Origin: Glycomyces sambucus
GTDB taxonomy: Bacteria; Actinomycetota; Actinomycetes; Mycobacteriales; Micromonosporaceae
Length of the DNA stretch: 64,000 nt
Assembly: GCF_900102815.1 (NCBI RefSeq)
Contig: NZ_FNGF01000002.1
Span: 310,001-374,000, forward strand
Direction of reading: 5' to 3'
Every line of letters starts with the position of its first letter. The first letter of the stretch is position 1. The notes under the pieces were generated by a model. That model had not been told where the DNA came from, searched no databases, and was given only the letters and a program-made list of their open reading frames with translations. This document shows, one piece after another, positions 8,314-17,613 of this stretch. A program made the position numbers and the translations under genes.

Positions 8314-9726
8314 ATGAGGATCACACCTCCCCTCCGCCGCCGCGGCGTCTCGGCCGCCAAGGCGGCCGCCATCGGCGGCGCCGCCCTCCTGGCCGCCACG
8401 GCCTGCCTCGACGGCGGCGGCTCCAGCGCCTCCGACAAGGTGGAGATCACCTGGTTCGTCGGCATGGGCGCGGGCTCGGACGCCCCGACCATCCCCGCGC
8501 AGGAAGCGGTCGTCGAGGAGTTCAACGCGAGCCAGGACGAGATCGAACTCGTCCTCGACATCGTCGACGCCGACCAGGCGCCCAACATCCTCTCCACCCG
8601 GATCGCCACCGGCGACGCCCCCGACATCGTGGGCCCCATGGGCATCCGCGGCCGCTCCACCTTCCCCGGGGCCTGGCTCGACCTCACGCCGTACATCGAG
8701 GAGAACGAGTACGACCTCACCGACTTCGACCCCGCCCTGGTCGACTTCTACCGGATCGAAGAGGAGGGCCAGATCGGCCTGCCCTTCGCGGTCTTCCCGT
8801 CCTTCCTCTACATCAACCTCGACCTCTTCGACGAGGCCGGACTGCCCTACCCGCCCCAGGAGTACGGCGCCCCCTACGTCGACGCCGACGGCGTCGAGCA
8901 CGTCTGGGACATCGCGACCATGACCGAGCTCGCCAAGCAGCTCACCGTCGACGCCGAGGGCAACGACGCCACCAGCGCCGACTTCGACCCGGCGAACATC
9001 GTCCAGTTCGGCTTCGGCAACGTCTTCGCCGACATCCGCGCCCAGTCCACCCTCTTCGGCGCCGGCTCCCTCGTGGACGACGCGGGCGACGCGCAGATCC
9101 CGGCCCACTGGGCCGAGGCCCAGCAGTGGTACTACGACGGCATGTGGACCGACCACTTCATCCCCAACGGCCCCTACGGCGACTCCGACATGCTCAACGC
9201 CGGGTCCTGGTTCGAGTCGGGCAACCTCGCCATGGGCTACACCCACCTGTGGTACGCGACCTGCTGCATGGCCGGCTTCGAGGGCACCTGGGACACCGCG
9301 GTCGCCCCGTCCTACGACGGCACCACCACCGCCAAGCTCCACGCCGACACGTTCTCCATCACCAAGGACACCGAGCACCCCGACGAGGCGTTCGAGGTGC
9401 TCACCTACCTGATCGGCGACGCCGCCGAGACCCTCACCCAGACCTACGGCGGCATGCCCGCGCGCATCAGCCTCCAGGACGGGTACTTCGAGCGCGTCGG
9501 CGCCGCGAACTTCGAGGGCCAGGACATCAACTGGGACGTGGCCGTCGAGGGCATGACCTACGTCGACAACCCCTCCCACGAGGGCGGCATGCCGAACTTC
9601 CTGGAGTCCGAGGCGGTCCTGGCCGAGTACGCCACCAAGTTCAACCAGGAGGAGGGGCTCGACATCCCCACCGAGCTGGCGGCCCTCCAAGCCGAACTGC
9701 AGGCGGTCTTCGACGCCGCGGAGTAG
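8314..9726 (+). CDS. Sugar ABC transporter substrate-binding lipoprotein (cluster A)
   Basis: A 470-residue family 1 extracellular solute-binding protein. The signal peptide ends in a lipobox with Cys31 (LAATAC), so it should be lipid-anchored on the outer face of the membrane. The mature part shows typical sugar-binding features: TRIATGDAPDIV, an LPFAVFP segment and a GGMPAR block late in the protein. AAGGAG lies just upstream of ATG 8314. It is the first gene of an operon with two permeases and a GH1 beta-glucosidase, so a beta-glucoside such as a cello- or laminari-oligosaccharide is the likely ligand. It does not look like a close CebE relative. Confidence 0.92.
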   Translation: MRITPPLRRRGVSAAKAAAIGGAALLAATACLDGGGSSASDKVEITWFVGMGAGSDAPTIPAQEAVVEEFNASQDEIELVLDIVDADQAPNILSTRIATGDAPDIVGPMGIRGRSTFPGAWLDLTPYIEENEYDLTDFDPALVDFYRIEEEGQIGLPFAVFPSFLYINLDLFDEAGLPYPPQEYGAPYVDADGVEHVWDIATMTELAKQLTVDAEGNDATSADFDPANIVQFGFGNVFADIRAQSTLFGAGSLVDDAGDAQIPAHWAEAQQWYYDGMWTDHFIPNGPYGDSDMLNAGSWFESGNLAMGYTHLWYATCCMAGFEGTWDTAVAPSYDGTTTAKLHADTFSITKDTEHPDEAFEVLTYLIGDAAETLTQTYGGMPARISLQDGYFERVGAANFEGQDINWDVAVEGMTYVDNPSHEGGMPNFLESEAVLAEYATKFNQEEGLDIPTELAALQAELQAVFDAAE

Positions 9727-9749
9727 CCGCACCCGGTAGCCGCACCCCC

Positions 9750-9808
9750 GAGGCCCGCCATCCCGGGCCTCACCTCCCCGCCGGGCGGGCGGCACCCGCC
9801 CGCCCGGC
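9750..9808 (+). other. Two consecutive RNA hairpins between binding-protein and permease genes
   Basis: Hairpin 1 is an 8-bp perfect stem (9750-9757 with 9764-9771, 6-nt loop). Hairpin 2 is a 12-bp perfect stem (9780-9791 with 9797-9808, 5-nt loop). Neither is followed by a T-run. Such elements between binding-protein and permease cistrons often stabilise the upstream message or cause partial termination, giving excess binding protein. Confidence 0.55.
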
Positions 9809-9848
9809 GCCCCACGCCTCACACCATGCCTCCCGAAAGGCGACACCC

Positions 9849-10832
9849 ATGTCCGGTTTCACCGACGCGGTCCTGACCGCGCGGCGGCGGAAAGGCGGCC
9901 GTCCCACCCGCCCCGCCGGACCGATGCAGCGCCGCGAAGCGCGCTGGGGCTACGCGTTCATCAGCCCCTGGATCATCGGCTTCCTCCTGTTCTGGCTCGT
10001 GCCCATCGGCGCCTCGCTCGTCTTCTCCACCCTCGACTTCCAGCTCACCGACCCCGACGCCACCAGCTTCGTGGGCACCTCGAACTGGGAGCGGGCCCTG
10101 TCGGACCCCGACACGTGGACCGCGCTGGCCGCGACCTTCCGCTTCACCGTGCTGTTCCTGCCCCTGAGCATCGTGGTCGCCCTCGGGCTCGCGCTCCTGC
10201 TCAACTCCAAGCACCTGAAGTTCACCGGGTTCTTCCGGCTGCTGTTCTACGCGCCCTCGATGATCCCGCTGGTCGCCGGCGTCCTCATCTGGCAGCAGGT
10301 CCTCAACCCCCAGACCGGCTGGGTCAACCGGCTCATCGGCCTCACCGGCGTCGACGCCACCGGCACCGACGGCATCCGCTGGTTCGACAACCCGATCCTG
10401 GTCCTGTTCGCGTTCAGCTTCATCGGCCTGTGGGGCATCGGCAACGCCATGATGGTCAACCTCGCCGGCCTCCAGGGCATCCCCACCGAGCTCTACGAGG
10501 CCGCCGAGATCGACGGCGCCGGCTGGTGGCGGCGGCTGCGCAGCGTCACACTGCCCCTGCTGTCGCCGATCATGTTCTACAACCTGGTGATCGGCTCGGT
10601 CGCGATCCTCCAGTACTTCGTCGTCCCGTGGGTCCTCTTCGGCGCCACCGGCCGGCCCGGCGGCGCCAGCCGCTTCCTGCTCGTGCACTTCTACCAGCAG
10701 GCGTTCGTGTTCGGCGACATGGGCTACGGCGCCGCCCTCGCCTGGCTCATCTTCATCCTCGTCGCCGTCTTCACCGCGGTGCTCTTCGGCACCTCCCGGT
10801 ACTGGGTCCACTATGGAACGGAGCGCTCGTGA
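9849..10832 (+). CDS. Sugar ABC transporter permease, MalF type (cluster A)
   Basis: A 327-residue inner-membrane permease with about six helices. Near residue 218 it has the EAA signature EAAEIDGAGWWRRLRSVTLP, which docks the ATPase subunit. ATG 9849 is preceded by GAAAGG. The last four bases (GTGA, 10829-10832) overlap the next gene's GTG start, so the two permeases are translationally coupled. It forms the membrane channel with the following gene. No ATPase gene is present in the cluster, so a shared MsiK-type ATPase encoded elsewhere is presumed. Confidence 0.92.
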   Translation: MSGFTDAVLTARRRKGGRPTRPAGPMQRREARWGYAFISPWIIGFLLFWLVPIGASLVFSTLDFQLTDPDATSFVGTSNWERALSDPDTWTALAATFRFTVLFLPLSIVVALGLALLLNSKHLKFTGFFRLLFYAPSMIPLVAGVLIWQQVLNPQTGWVNRLIGLTGVDATGTDGIRWFDNPILVLFAFSFIGLWGIGNAMMVNLAGLQGIPTELYEAAEIDGAGWWRRLRSVTLPLLSPIMFYNLVIGSVAILQYFVVPWVLFGATGRPGGASRFLLVHFYQQAFVFGDMGYGAALAWLIFILVAVFTAVLFGTSRYWVHYGTERS

Positions 10833-11926
10833 CCGCCACCGCCACCGCGCCGCACACCGAGGCCGCCGAGACCCCGCCCGCCGAGAAGGCCATGCGCCGC
10901 AAGCGCCGCGGGATCACCATGACCATCGTGACCACCCTCGGCGCGCTCCTGCTCGCCGTCGTGTTCCTCATGCCCCTGGGCTACGGCGCCGCCACCGCCC
11001 TCAAGGACAAGGACGGCGTCTCCGACCCCAACGCCGCCGTCCTCCCCGTCTCCGCCCTCACCTTCGAGTACGAGGGCGAGGTCCACGACGTCTACGCCGT
11101 CCCCATGCCCGACGGCACCACCCGCGACCTCGCGCTCATCGAGCCCGGCCGCGAGTCGAGCACCTTCGTCGACCCCGAGGACCCCGGCGCGGGCCCCATC
11201 GAGTGGGACGGGCGCTGGCGCACCCTCGAACCGGTCACCGGCCTCAACCCCCAGTGGGGCAACTTCGAGGAGGCGTGGAACACCATCTCGTTCCTGCGCC
11301 TGACCGGCTGGACCCTCATGTACGCCCTGGTCAGCATGGCCCTGACGGTGGTGTCCTCCGCGGTCGTCGCCTACGGCTTCGCGCGCTTCCGGTTCCCCGG
11401 CCGCGGGCTCCTCTTCGGCCTCCTCATGGCCACGATCCTGCTGCCCCCCGCCGTCACCCTCGTCCCCAAGTACGCGGTGTTCCTCCAGATGGGATGGGTC
11501 GGCACCTACCTGCCGCTCATCGTCCCGCAGCTGTTCGCCAACGCGTTCAACGTGTTCCTGCTGCGCCAGTACTTCCTCACCATCCCCAGGGAACTGGAGG
11601 AGGCCGCCCGCATCGACGGCGCCGGCCCCATCAGGACCTTCCTGCGCGTCATCATCCCCCAGTCGGTCCCGGCGCTCACGGCCGTGAGCCTGTTCCACTT
11701 CTTCTACGCCTGGAACGACTTCTTCGAACCGCTGCTCTACCTCGCCGGCAACCGCGAGATCGTCCCCATCGGCGTGGGCCTGAGCTACTTCAGCGGCGTC
11801 TACAACTCCGAGCCCCACCTCATCCTCGCCGCGTCCCTCCTGGCGCTGGCCCTGCCGGTCGCGATCTTCCTCGCGGCGCAGCGGGTCTTCGTCCAGGGGA
11901 TCGTCGTCACCGGCGTGGACAAATGA
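10829..11926 (+). CDS. Sugar ABC transporter permease, MalG type, with large extracytoplasmic loop (cluster A)
   Basis: A 365-residue permease partner, with EAARIDGAGPIRTFLRVIIP as the EAA loop. GTG 10829 overlaps the upstream stop. It is about 80-90 residues longer than a typical MalG because a hydrophilic segment (about residues 50-140, rich in Asp, Glu and Pro) separates the first helix from the second and should lie outside the membrane. A subset of carbohydrate permeases carry such loops, which may contact the binding protein. The downstream GH1 gene starts 31 bp later, with AAGGAG before its ATG. Confidence 0.92.
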   Translation: MTATATAPHTEAAETPPAEKAMRRKRRGITMTIVTTLGALLLAVVFLMPLGYGAATALKDKDGVSDPNAAVLPVSALTFEYEGEVHDVYAVPMPDGTTRDLALIEPGRESSTFVDPEDPGAGPIEWDGRWRTLEPVTGLNPQWGNFEEAWNTISFLRLTGWTLMYALVSMALTVVSSAVVAYGFARFRFPGRGLLFGLLMATILLPPAVTLVPKYAVFLQMGWVGTYLPLIVPQLFANAFNVFLLRQYFLTIPRELEEAARIDGAGPIRTFLRVIIPQSVPALTAVSLFHFFYAWNDFFEPLLYLAGNREIVPIGVGLSYFSGVYNSEPHLILAASLLALALPVAIFLAAQRVFVQGIVVTGVDK

Positions 11927-11957
11927 GCCCGGCCACACCACCACCAAGGAGCACACC

Positions 11958-13310
11958 ATGACCAGTCCCTTCCCCGACGGCTTCCTCTGGGGCGCCTCGA
12001 CCGCGGCCTACCAGATCGAGGGCGCCGCCGCCGAGGGCGGCCGCGGACCGTCCATCTGGGACACCTTCGCCCAGACCCCCGGCAAGGTGAAGAACGGCGA
12101 CACCGGCGACACCGCGTGCGACCACTACCACCGCTGGCGCGAGGACTTCGGCATCGCCGCCGGCCTCGGCCTCAAGGCGTACCGCCTCTCGGTGTCCTGG
12201 GCCCGCCTCCAGCCCGCCGGGCGCGGCGACCTCAACCCCGAGGCCGTCGCGTTCTACCGCGAGCAGCTTGCCGACCTGCGCGACAAGGGCATCCGCTCCG
12301 CCGTCACCCTCTACCACTGGGACCTCCCGCAGGTCCTGGAGGACGAGGGCGGCTGGCCCGAGCGCTCGGTCGCCGAGTGCTTCGGCGACTACGCCCGGCG
12401 CACCGCCCAGGCCCTGGGCGACCTCGTCGACGAGTGGATCCCGATCAACGAGGCGTGGTGCGCGGCCTTCCTCGGCTACCACGTGGGCGTCCACGCCCCC
12501 GGCCGCCAGGACCGCACCGCGGCCCTGCGCGCGGCCCACCACCTCAACGTCGCCCACGGCCTCGCCGTCGCCGCGATCCGCGAGCACGCCCCCGCGGGCA
12601 AGGTCGGCTCGGCGGTGATCCTCACCGACATCGAGGCCGCCACCGACAAGCCCGAGGACGTCGCGGCCGCCCGCCTCTCCGACGGCGGCGGCAACCGGCT
12701 GTTCCTCGATCCGCTGTTCCGCGGCGCCTACCCCGAGGACATGCTCGCCCACTTCGCGCCCACCGGCGCGTTCGACGCGGTCCTGCCCGGCGACATGGAG
12801 TCCATCAGCGCACCCCTGGACTTCGTGGGCGTCAACCACTACCACCGCTTCGTCGTCGAGGCCGACCCCAGCGACGAGCACCTGGGCAACCGCAGCCTGC
12901 CCCCGCAGCACGCCGTCACCGCCTTCGGCTGGGAGATCCACCCCGAGAGCCTGCGGCGGGTCCTCACGCGGCTGTCCACCGAGTACACCGGCCTGCCGGT
13001 GTACATCACCGAGTCCGGCGCGTCCTTCGAGGACGCCGTCGCCGCCGACGGCTCGGTCGACGACGCCGACCGGGTCGACTACCTCGACGGCTACATGCGC
13101 GCGGCCGGGCGCGCCATCGAGCAGGGGGTCAACCTCAAGGGCTACTTCGTGTGGTCGCTGCTCGACAACTTCGAGTGGGCCGAGGGCTACTCCAAGCGCT
13201 TCGGGATCGTCCGCGTCGACTACGAGACCCAGCGGCGCACCCCCAAGCGCAGCGCCGAGTGGTACCGGGACGTCATCGCCTCCAACGGCGCGTCCCTGAA
13301 CTGGGCCTAG
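11958..13310 (+). CDS. GH1 beta-glucosidase
   Basis: A 450-residue cytoplasmic GH1 enzyme with no signal peptide; the family length is normal. FLWGASTAAYQIEGA opens the barrel. The acid/base is Glu165 in INEAW and the nucleophile is Glu352 in ITESGAS. Both catalytic glutamates are kept, although the usual NEP and ENG motifs read NEA and ESG. It would hydrolyse beta-glucosides delivered by the upstream importer to glucose. It is the last gene of the operon and is followed by a strong bidirectional hairpin. Confidence 0.95.
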   Translation: MTSPFPDGFLWGASTAAYQIEGAAAEGGRGPSIWDTFAQTPGKVKNGDTGDTACDHYHRWREDFGIAAGLGLKAYRLSVSWARLQPAGRGDLNPEAVAFYREQLADLRDKGIRSAVTLYHWDLPQVLEDEGGWPERSVAECFGDYARRTAQALGDLVDEWIPINEAWCAAFLGYHVGVHAPGRQDRTAALRAAHHLNVAHGLAVAAIREHAPAGKVGSAVILTDIEAATDKPEDVAAARLSDGGGNRLFLDPLFRGAYPEDMLAHFAPTGAFDAVLPGDMESISAPLDFVGVNHYHRFVVEADPSDEHLGNRSLPPQHAVTAFGWEIHPESLRRVLTRLSTEYTGLPVYITESGASFEDAVAADGSVDDADRVDYLDGYMRAAGRAIEQGVNLKGYFVWSLLDNFEWAEGYSKRFGIVRVDYETQRRTPKRSAEWYRDVIASNGASLNWA

Positions 13311-13314
13311 GACT

Positions 13315-13351
13315 CCCGGCTCGCGGGCCTTGCCGGGCCCCGCGAGCCGGG
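13315..13351. terminator. Bidirectional hairpin between GH1 and LacI-family genes
   Basis: A perfect 13-bp GC-rich stem (13315-13327 with 13339-13351) and 11-nt loop lie between the convergent GH1 and regulator genes, immediately beyond the GH1 stop. There is no T-run, as is common for terminators in high-GC actinobacteria. Confidence 0.7.
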
Positions 13352-13353
13352 CC

Positions 13354-14379
13354 TCACCCGACCGGCGGGGGACCGGCGGTGCCCCGCTCGATCAGCGCCA
13401 CGTCCAGTGAGACCGCCTGCTCGGGGCGGTCCTTGCCCGCGAGGCGGTCCATCATGAGGCGGACCGCCTCGGCGGCCTTCCCCGGCAGGTCCTGCGCCAC
13501 CGTCGTGAGCTTCGGGGTGACGTAGACGGCGAGGTCGGCGTTGTCGTAGCCGACGACCGACACGTCCCCGGGCACCGAGCGGCCCGCCGCCGCGAGCCCC
13601 TCGATGAGGCCGATCGCGAGGATGTCGGCGGTGGTGAACACCGCGGTCACCTCCGGGTGCTCGGCGGCCAGGCGCCGCCCGTACTCCAGGCCCGCCGCGT
13701 GCGTGGTCTCCACCTCGGACGCCAGCGCCGGGTCGAACGCGATCCCCTGCCCCGCCAGGACCTTCCGGTAGCCCTCGAAGCGCTGGCGCACGACGCCGGT
13801 GTCGGAGAACGCGGGGCCGGCGAACGCGATCCGCTCGTGCCCGAGCCCGACCAGGTGCCGCATGGCGAGCTCGGCGCCGCCGAAGTCGTCGGAGCGGACC
13901 TCCAGCGCGAGCGGGTTCTCCGAGTAGGAGTCCATGGCCACCAGGGCCACGTCGCCGACGTCGGCGGCGGTGAGGCGGTCGATGACGACGTCGTTGAAGC
14001 CCAGGAGGACCGCGCCGTCGAGGTTCCACGAGCGCAGGGCCTCGGTGATCTCCCCGCGCCGGGAGATCCCGCGGAGCATGAGGTGGTAGTCCAGGCGCCG
14101 CAGCTCGCGCTCGAGCATGCCGACGACCTCGACGGTGTGCGGGTCGATCGTCAGGGACGACTCGCCGACGGCGGGGACGAGGAGCCCGACCAGGCGCGAG
14201 GAGCGGGCCGCGAGGCTGCGCGCCGAGGCGCTGGGGACGTACCCGCGCTCCTTGACGAGGCGCATGATCCGCTCGCGGGTGGCCGCGGAGACCCGGGCCT
14301 GCTTCCCGTTGACCACGTTGGACACGGTCATGAGGCTGACGCCGGCCTCGGCCGCGATGTCCTTCAGCGTGACGCCCAA
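13354..14379 (-). CDS. LacI-family transcriptional repressor of sugar utilisation
   Basis: A 341-residue LacI/GalR regulator. It starts with the DNA-binding helix-turn-helix VTLKDIAAEAGVSLMTVSNVVN, followed by a periplasmic-binding-protein-like sensor domain (VGLLVPAV through DVSVVGYDN). No ATG fits: the domain begins directly after a TTG at 14379, which has AAGGAG six bases upstream, so TTG is the start. It is divergent from the GH13 and importer operon. A palindrome at 14462-14479 in the shared promoter region is its probable operator. It may also act on the AGCGCT boxes at 8219 and 19619. Confidence 0.92.
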   Translation of the reverse strand: MGVTLKDIAAEAGVSLMTVSNVVNGKQARVSAATRERIMRLVKERGYVPSASARSLAARSSRLVGLLVPAVGESSLTIDPHTVEVVGMLERELRRLDYHLMLRGISRRGEITEALRSWNLDGAVLLGFNDVVIDRLTAADVGDVALVAMDSYSENPLALEVRSDDFGGAELAMRHLVGLGHERIAFAGPAFSDTGVVRQRFEGYRKVLAGQGIAFDPALASEVETTHAAGLEYGRRLAAEHPEVTAVFTTADILAIGLIEGLAAAGRSVPGDVSVVGYDNADLAVYVTPKLTTVAQDLPGKAAEAVRLMMDRLAGKDRPEQAVSLDVALIERGTAGPPPVG

Positions 14380-14423
14380 GAGGGCTCCTTTCCATCGAGC
14401 AAGCGGATGCCGGTACCCCGCCG

Positions 14424-14479
14424 TTGACAAGTGTGACATCCAAGAGCTAAGCTTCCGGCCAAGGTATAGCGCTAAACCT
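14424..14479 (+). promoter_or_regulatory. Promoter and LacI-type operator for the GH13 operon
   Basis: TTGACA at 14424-14429 is a consensus -35; TAAGCT at 14448-14453 follows after 18 bp as -10. Just downstream, AGGTATAGCGCTAAACCT (14462-14479) is an 18-bp palindrome with a single mismatched pair and an AGCGCT core, as expected for a LacI-family roadblock near the transcription start. Confidence 0.7.
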
Positions 14480-14534
14480 AGCATGTGCAGGGCATTCACC
14501 ATGCCCTGACCCCCTCCTAGGTCGCGTTCGACGC

Positions 14535-16187
14535 ATGGACGGAGCCACATTGCAATCGCGACAGCAGCCCCAGGCCGCCCCCGAGTGGTGGCGGAACGCG
14601 GTGATCTACCAGGTCTACCCGCGCAGCTTCGCGGACGCCGACGGCGACGGCACCGGCGACCTCGCCGGGGTGCGCGAGCGCCTGCCCTACCTCGCCGCCC
14701 TCGGCGTCGACGCGCTCTGGTTCACCCCCTGGTACCGCTCGCCGCAGGCCGACGGCGGCTACGACGTCGCCGACTACCGCGAGATCGACCCCGCCTTCGG
14801 CACCCTCGCCGACGCCGAGGCCCTCATCGAGGACGCGCTCGCCCTCGGCATCCGCACCATCGTCGACGTCGTCCCCAACCACGTCTCCTCCGAGCACGCC
14901 TGGTTCAAGGAGGCCCTCGCCGCCGCCCCCGGCGACCCCGCCCGCGACCGCTTCTGGTTCCGCGACGGCAAGGGCCCCGGTGGCGACCGGATGCCCACCG
15001 GCTGGACCTCCAGCTTCGGCGGCGACACCTGGACCCGCACCGAGGGCCCCGACGGCGAGCCCGGCCAGTGGTACCTCCACCTGTTCGCCCCCGAGCAGCC
15101 CGACCTCAACTGGACCCACCCCGACGTCGTCGCCGAGCACGAGGCGGTCCTGCGCTTCTGGTACGACCGCGGCGTCGCCGGCATCCGCATCGACTCCGCC
15201 GCCCTCATCGCCAAGGACCCCGAGCTGCCCGAGGTGGGGGAGCACCACGAGCCCGGCCGCCACCCCCACCTCGACCGCGACGAGCTCCACGACGTCTACC
15301 GCGGCTGGCGCAAGGTCGCCGACTCCTACGGCGACGACCGCTTCCTCGTCGGCGAGGTGTGGCTCGCCGACACCGAGCGGTTCATGCTGTACCTGCGCGA
15401 CGACGAGATGCACATGGCCTTCAACTTCGACTTCATGACCCGCCCCTGGGACGCGGCCGAACTGCACGAGTCCATCGGCGCCACCCTCGCCGCCCACGAG
15501 GCCGCGGGCGCCCCGCCCAGCTGGGTCCTGTCCAACCACGACGTCACCCGCCCCGTCACCCGCTACGGGCGCGAGGACTCCTCCTTCTCATTCCTCGCCA
15601 AGCGCTTCGGCACCCCCACCGACCTCGCGCTCGGCTCCCGCCGCGCCCGCGCCGCCGCCCTGCTCACCGCCGCCCTCCCCGGCGTCCTCTACGTCTACCA
15701 GGGCGACGAGCTGGGCCTGCCCGAGGTCGAGGACCTGCCCGAGGGCACCCGCCAGGACCCCATGCACTTCCGCACCGACGGCGTCGACCCCGGCCGCGAC
15801 GGCTGCCGCGTCCCCCTCCCGTGGACCCCCGACGGCGACACCTTCGGCTTCAACACGAACGGCGCTCCCCCCTGGCTGCCCCAGCCCGCGGGCTGGGGCA
15901 GCCGCGCCGCCGCCCTCCAGGAAGCCGACCCCGGCTCCTTCCTGGCCCTGTACCGCGACGCGATCCGCCTGCGCCGCACCGAACCCGCCCTGCAAGGTGA
16001 CGGGTTCGCCTGGCTCGACACCGCGCCCGGCACCCTCGCCTTCCGGCGCGGGACCGACCTGACCTGCGTCGTCAACTTCGGCGACGCCCCGGTGGACCTG
16101 CCCGCCCACACCGAGGTGCTGCTCGCCAGCGCCGAGACCGGCGACGGCCGCCTGCCCGGCGACGCCGCCGCGTGGCTGCGGGCCTGA
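14535..16187 (+). CDS. GH13 alpha-glucosidase (oligo-1,6-glucosidase/AglA-like)
   Basis: A 550-residue cytoplasmic GH13 enzyme. The barrel begins WWRNAVIYQVYPRSF. The catalytic triad is nucleophile Asp220 (GIRIDSA), acid/base Glu274 (VGEVW) and stabiliser Asp336 (SNHDVTR), and DVVPNH is also present. It should release glucose from alpha-glucosides such as maltose, isomaltose or sucrose analogues; the exact linkage cannot be read. ATG 14535 lacks a clear ribosome site. It heads an operon with an ABC importer, and together with the divergent LacI gene resembles actinobacterial agl/mal loci. Confidence 0.93.
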   Translation: MDGATLQSRQQPQAAPEWWRNAVIYQVYPRSFADADGDGTGDLAGVRERLPYLAALGVDALWFTPWYRSPQADGGYDVADYREIDPAFGTLADAEALIEDALALGIRTIVDVVPNHVSSEHAWFKEALAAAPGDPARDRFWFRDGKGPGGDRMPTGWTSSFGGDTWTRTEGPDGEPGQWYLHLFAPEQPDLNWTHPDVVAEHEAVLRFWYDRGVAGIRIDSAALIAKDPELPEVGEHHEPGRHPHLDRDELHDVYRGWRKVADSYGDDRFLVGEVWLADTERFMLYLRDDEMHMAFNFDFMTRPWDAAELHESIGATLAAHEAAGAPPSWVLSNHDVTRPVTRYGREDSSFSFLAKRFGTPTDLALGSRRARAAALLTAALPGVLYVYQGDELGLPEVEDLPEGTRQDPMHFRTDGVDPGRDGCRVPLPWTPDGDTFGFNTNGAPPWLPQPAGWGSRAAALQEADPGSFLALYRDAIRLRRTEPALQGDGFAWLDTAPGTLAFRRGTDLTCVVNFGDAPVDLPAHTEVLLASAETGDGRLPGDAAAWLRA

Positions 16188-16233
16188 CCGCACGACCCCT
16201 CTCAACCGCAATGGAAACCGACAAGGAGCAACG

Positions 16234-17595
16234 ATGCTTACCTCTCGCGCCACCGCAGCAAGGACCGCGGCCGCCATCACCGCGCTGGGCGTCTCCGCGC
16301 TCGGCCTCGCCGCCTGCTCGGACGAGCCCGACGACGGCAAGACCCACATCACCGTCACCATCGACGCCGGGCTCGAACAGGAGGCCATCGACGCCTTCGA
16401 GGCCCGCGTCGAGCAGTTCGAGGACGCCAACCCCGACATCGACGTGGAGACCCAGGAGTACACCTGGACCGCCGGGACCTTCACCGCCCAGCTCGCGGGC
16501 GGCACCCTCCCCGACGTGTTCACCATCCCCTTCACCGACGGGCGCGGCCTCATCGAGCGCGGCCAGATCGCCGACATCTCCGCGTACACCGCCGAGCTGC
16601 CCTACCGCGACGGGTTCAACCCCAACATCGCCGCGGCCGGCGAGGACGCCGACGGCAACCTGTGGGCCGTCCCGATCGCCGCCTACGGCCAGGGGCTCCA
16701 CTACAACCGGACCCTCTTCGCCGCCGCGGGCCTCGACCCCGACGCGCCGCCCACCACCTGGGCCGAGGTCCAGGCCGCGGCCAAGGCCATCAGCGACGCC
16801 ACCGGCGAGGCCGGCTACTCGGTGATGACCAACGACAACACCGGCGGCTGGATCCTCACCACCGTCGTCAACGCGCTCGGCGGGCGCACCGAGGACGGCG
16901 GCACCGCCACCATCGACACCCCGCAGATGCGCGAGGCCCTCACCCAGCTCCAGACCATGCGCTGGGCCGACGACTCCATGGGCGACACCCTCCAGTACGA
17001 CTGGGGCACCATCAACCAGGACTTCGCCGCGGGCCGCATCGGCATGTACGTCTCCGGCGGCGGCAACTACGGGAACCTGTTCACCCAGAACGGGCTCAAC
17101 CCCGACGACTACGGCCTCGCCGTCCTCCCGCTCGCCGACTCGCCCGACGCCGGGGTCCTCGGCGGCGGCACCCTCGCCGCCGTCAGCCCCAACGCCGAGG
17201 CCGACGAGCAGGAGGCCGCGGTCGCCTGGATCGACTTCTACTACATGGAGAAGCTCACCGACCAGGAGGCCGCCGTCGCCGACGCCGAGGTCAAGGCCGA
17301 GACCGGCCAGCCCGTGGGCGCCCCCGAGCTCCCCGTGTTCGACCAGGCCACCTACGACGAGCAGCAGGGCTGGATCGCCGAGTACGTGAACGTCCCCGTC
17401 GAGCAGATGGCCCCCTACACCTCCCAGGTGTTCGCCCAGCCGCTGCTGACCGAGCCGGTCACCGCCACCCAGGAGGTCTACGGCGTGCTCGACACCGTCG
17501 TCCAGTCCATCCTCACCGACGAGAACGCCGACATCGACGCGCTCCTGGAGACGGCCCAGGCGAACGCCCAGGCCGCCATGGACGCCGCCGCCTAA
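16234..17595 (+). CDS. Sugar ABC transporter substrate-binding lipoprotein (cluster B)
   Basis: A 453-residue family 1 solute-binding protein. The signal peptide ends in lipobox LAAC with Cys28. The mature chain has LAGGTLPDVFTIPF and NLWAVPIAAYG segments typical of the family. A clear AAGGAG site precedes ATG 16234. It lies between an alpha-glucosidase gene and two permease genes, so the likely ligand is an alpha-glucoside. It differs greatly from the binding protein of cluster A, which argues against a simple duplication. Confidence 0.92.
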   Translation: MLTSRATAARTAAAITALGVSALGLAACSDEPDDGKTHITVTIDAGLEQEAIDAFEARVEQFEDANPDIDVETQEYTWTAGTFTAQLAGGTLPDVFTIPFTDGRGLIERGQIADISAYTAELPYRDGFNPNIAAAGEDADGNLWAVPIAAYGQGLHYNRTLFAAAGLDPDAPPTTWAEVQAAAKAISDATGEAGYSVMTNDNTGGWILTTVVNALGGRTEDGGTATIDTPQMREALTQLQTMRWADDSMGDTLQYDWGTINQDFAAGRIGMYVSGGGNYGNLFTQNGLNPDDYGLAVLPLADSPDAGVLGGGTLAAVSPNAEADEQEAAVAWIDFYYMEKLTDQEAAVADAEVKAETGQPVGAPELPVFDQATYDEQQGWIAEYVNVPVEQMAPYTSQVFAQPLLTEPVTATQEVYGVLDTVVQSILTDENADIDALLETAQANAQAAMDAAA

Positions 17596-17613
17596 CCGAG
17601 GGCAACGACAGAC

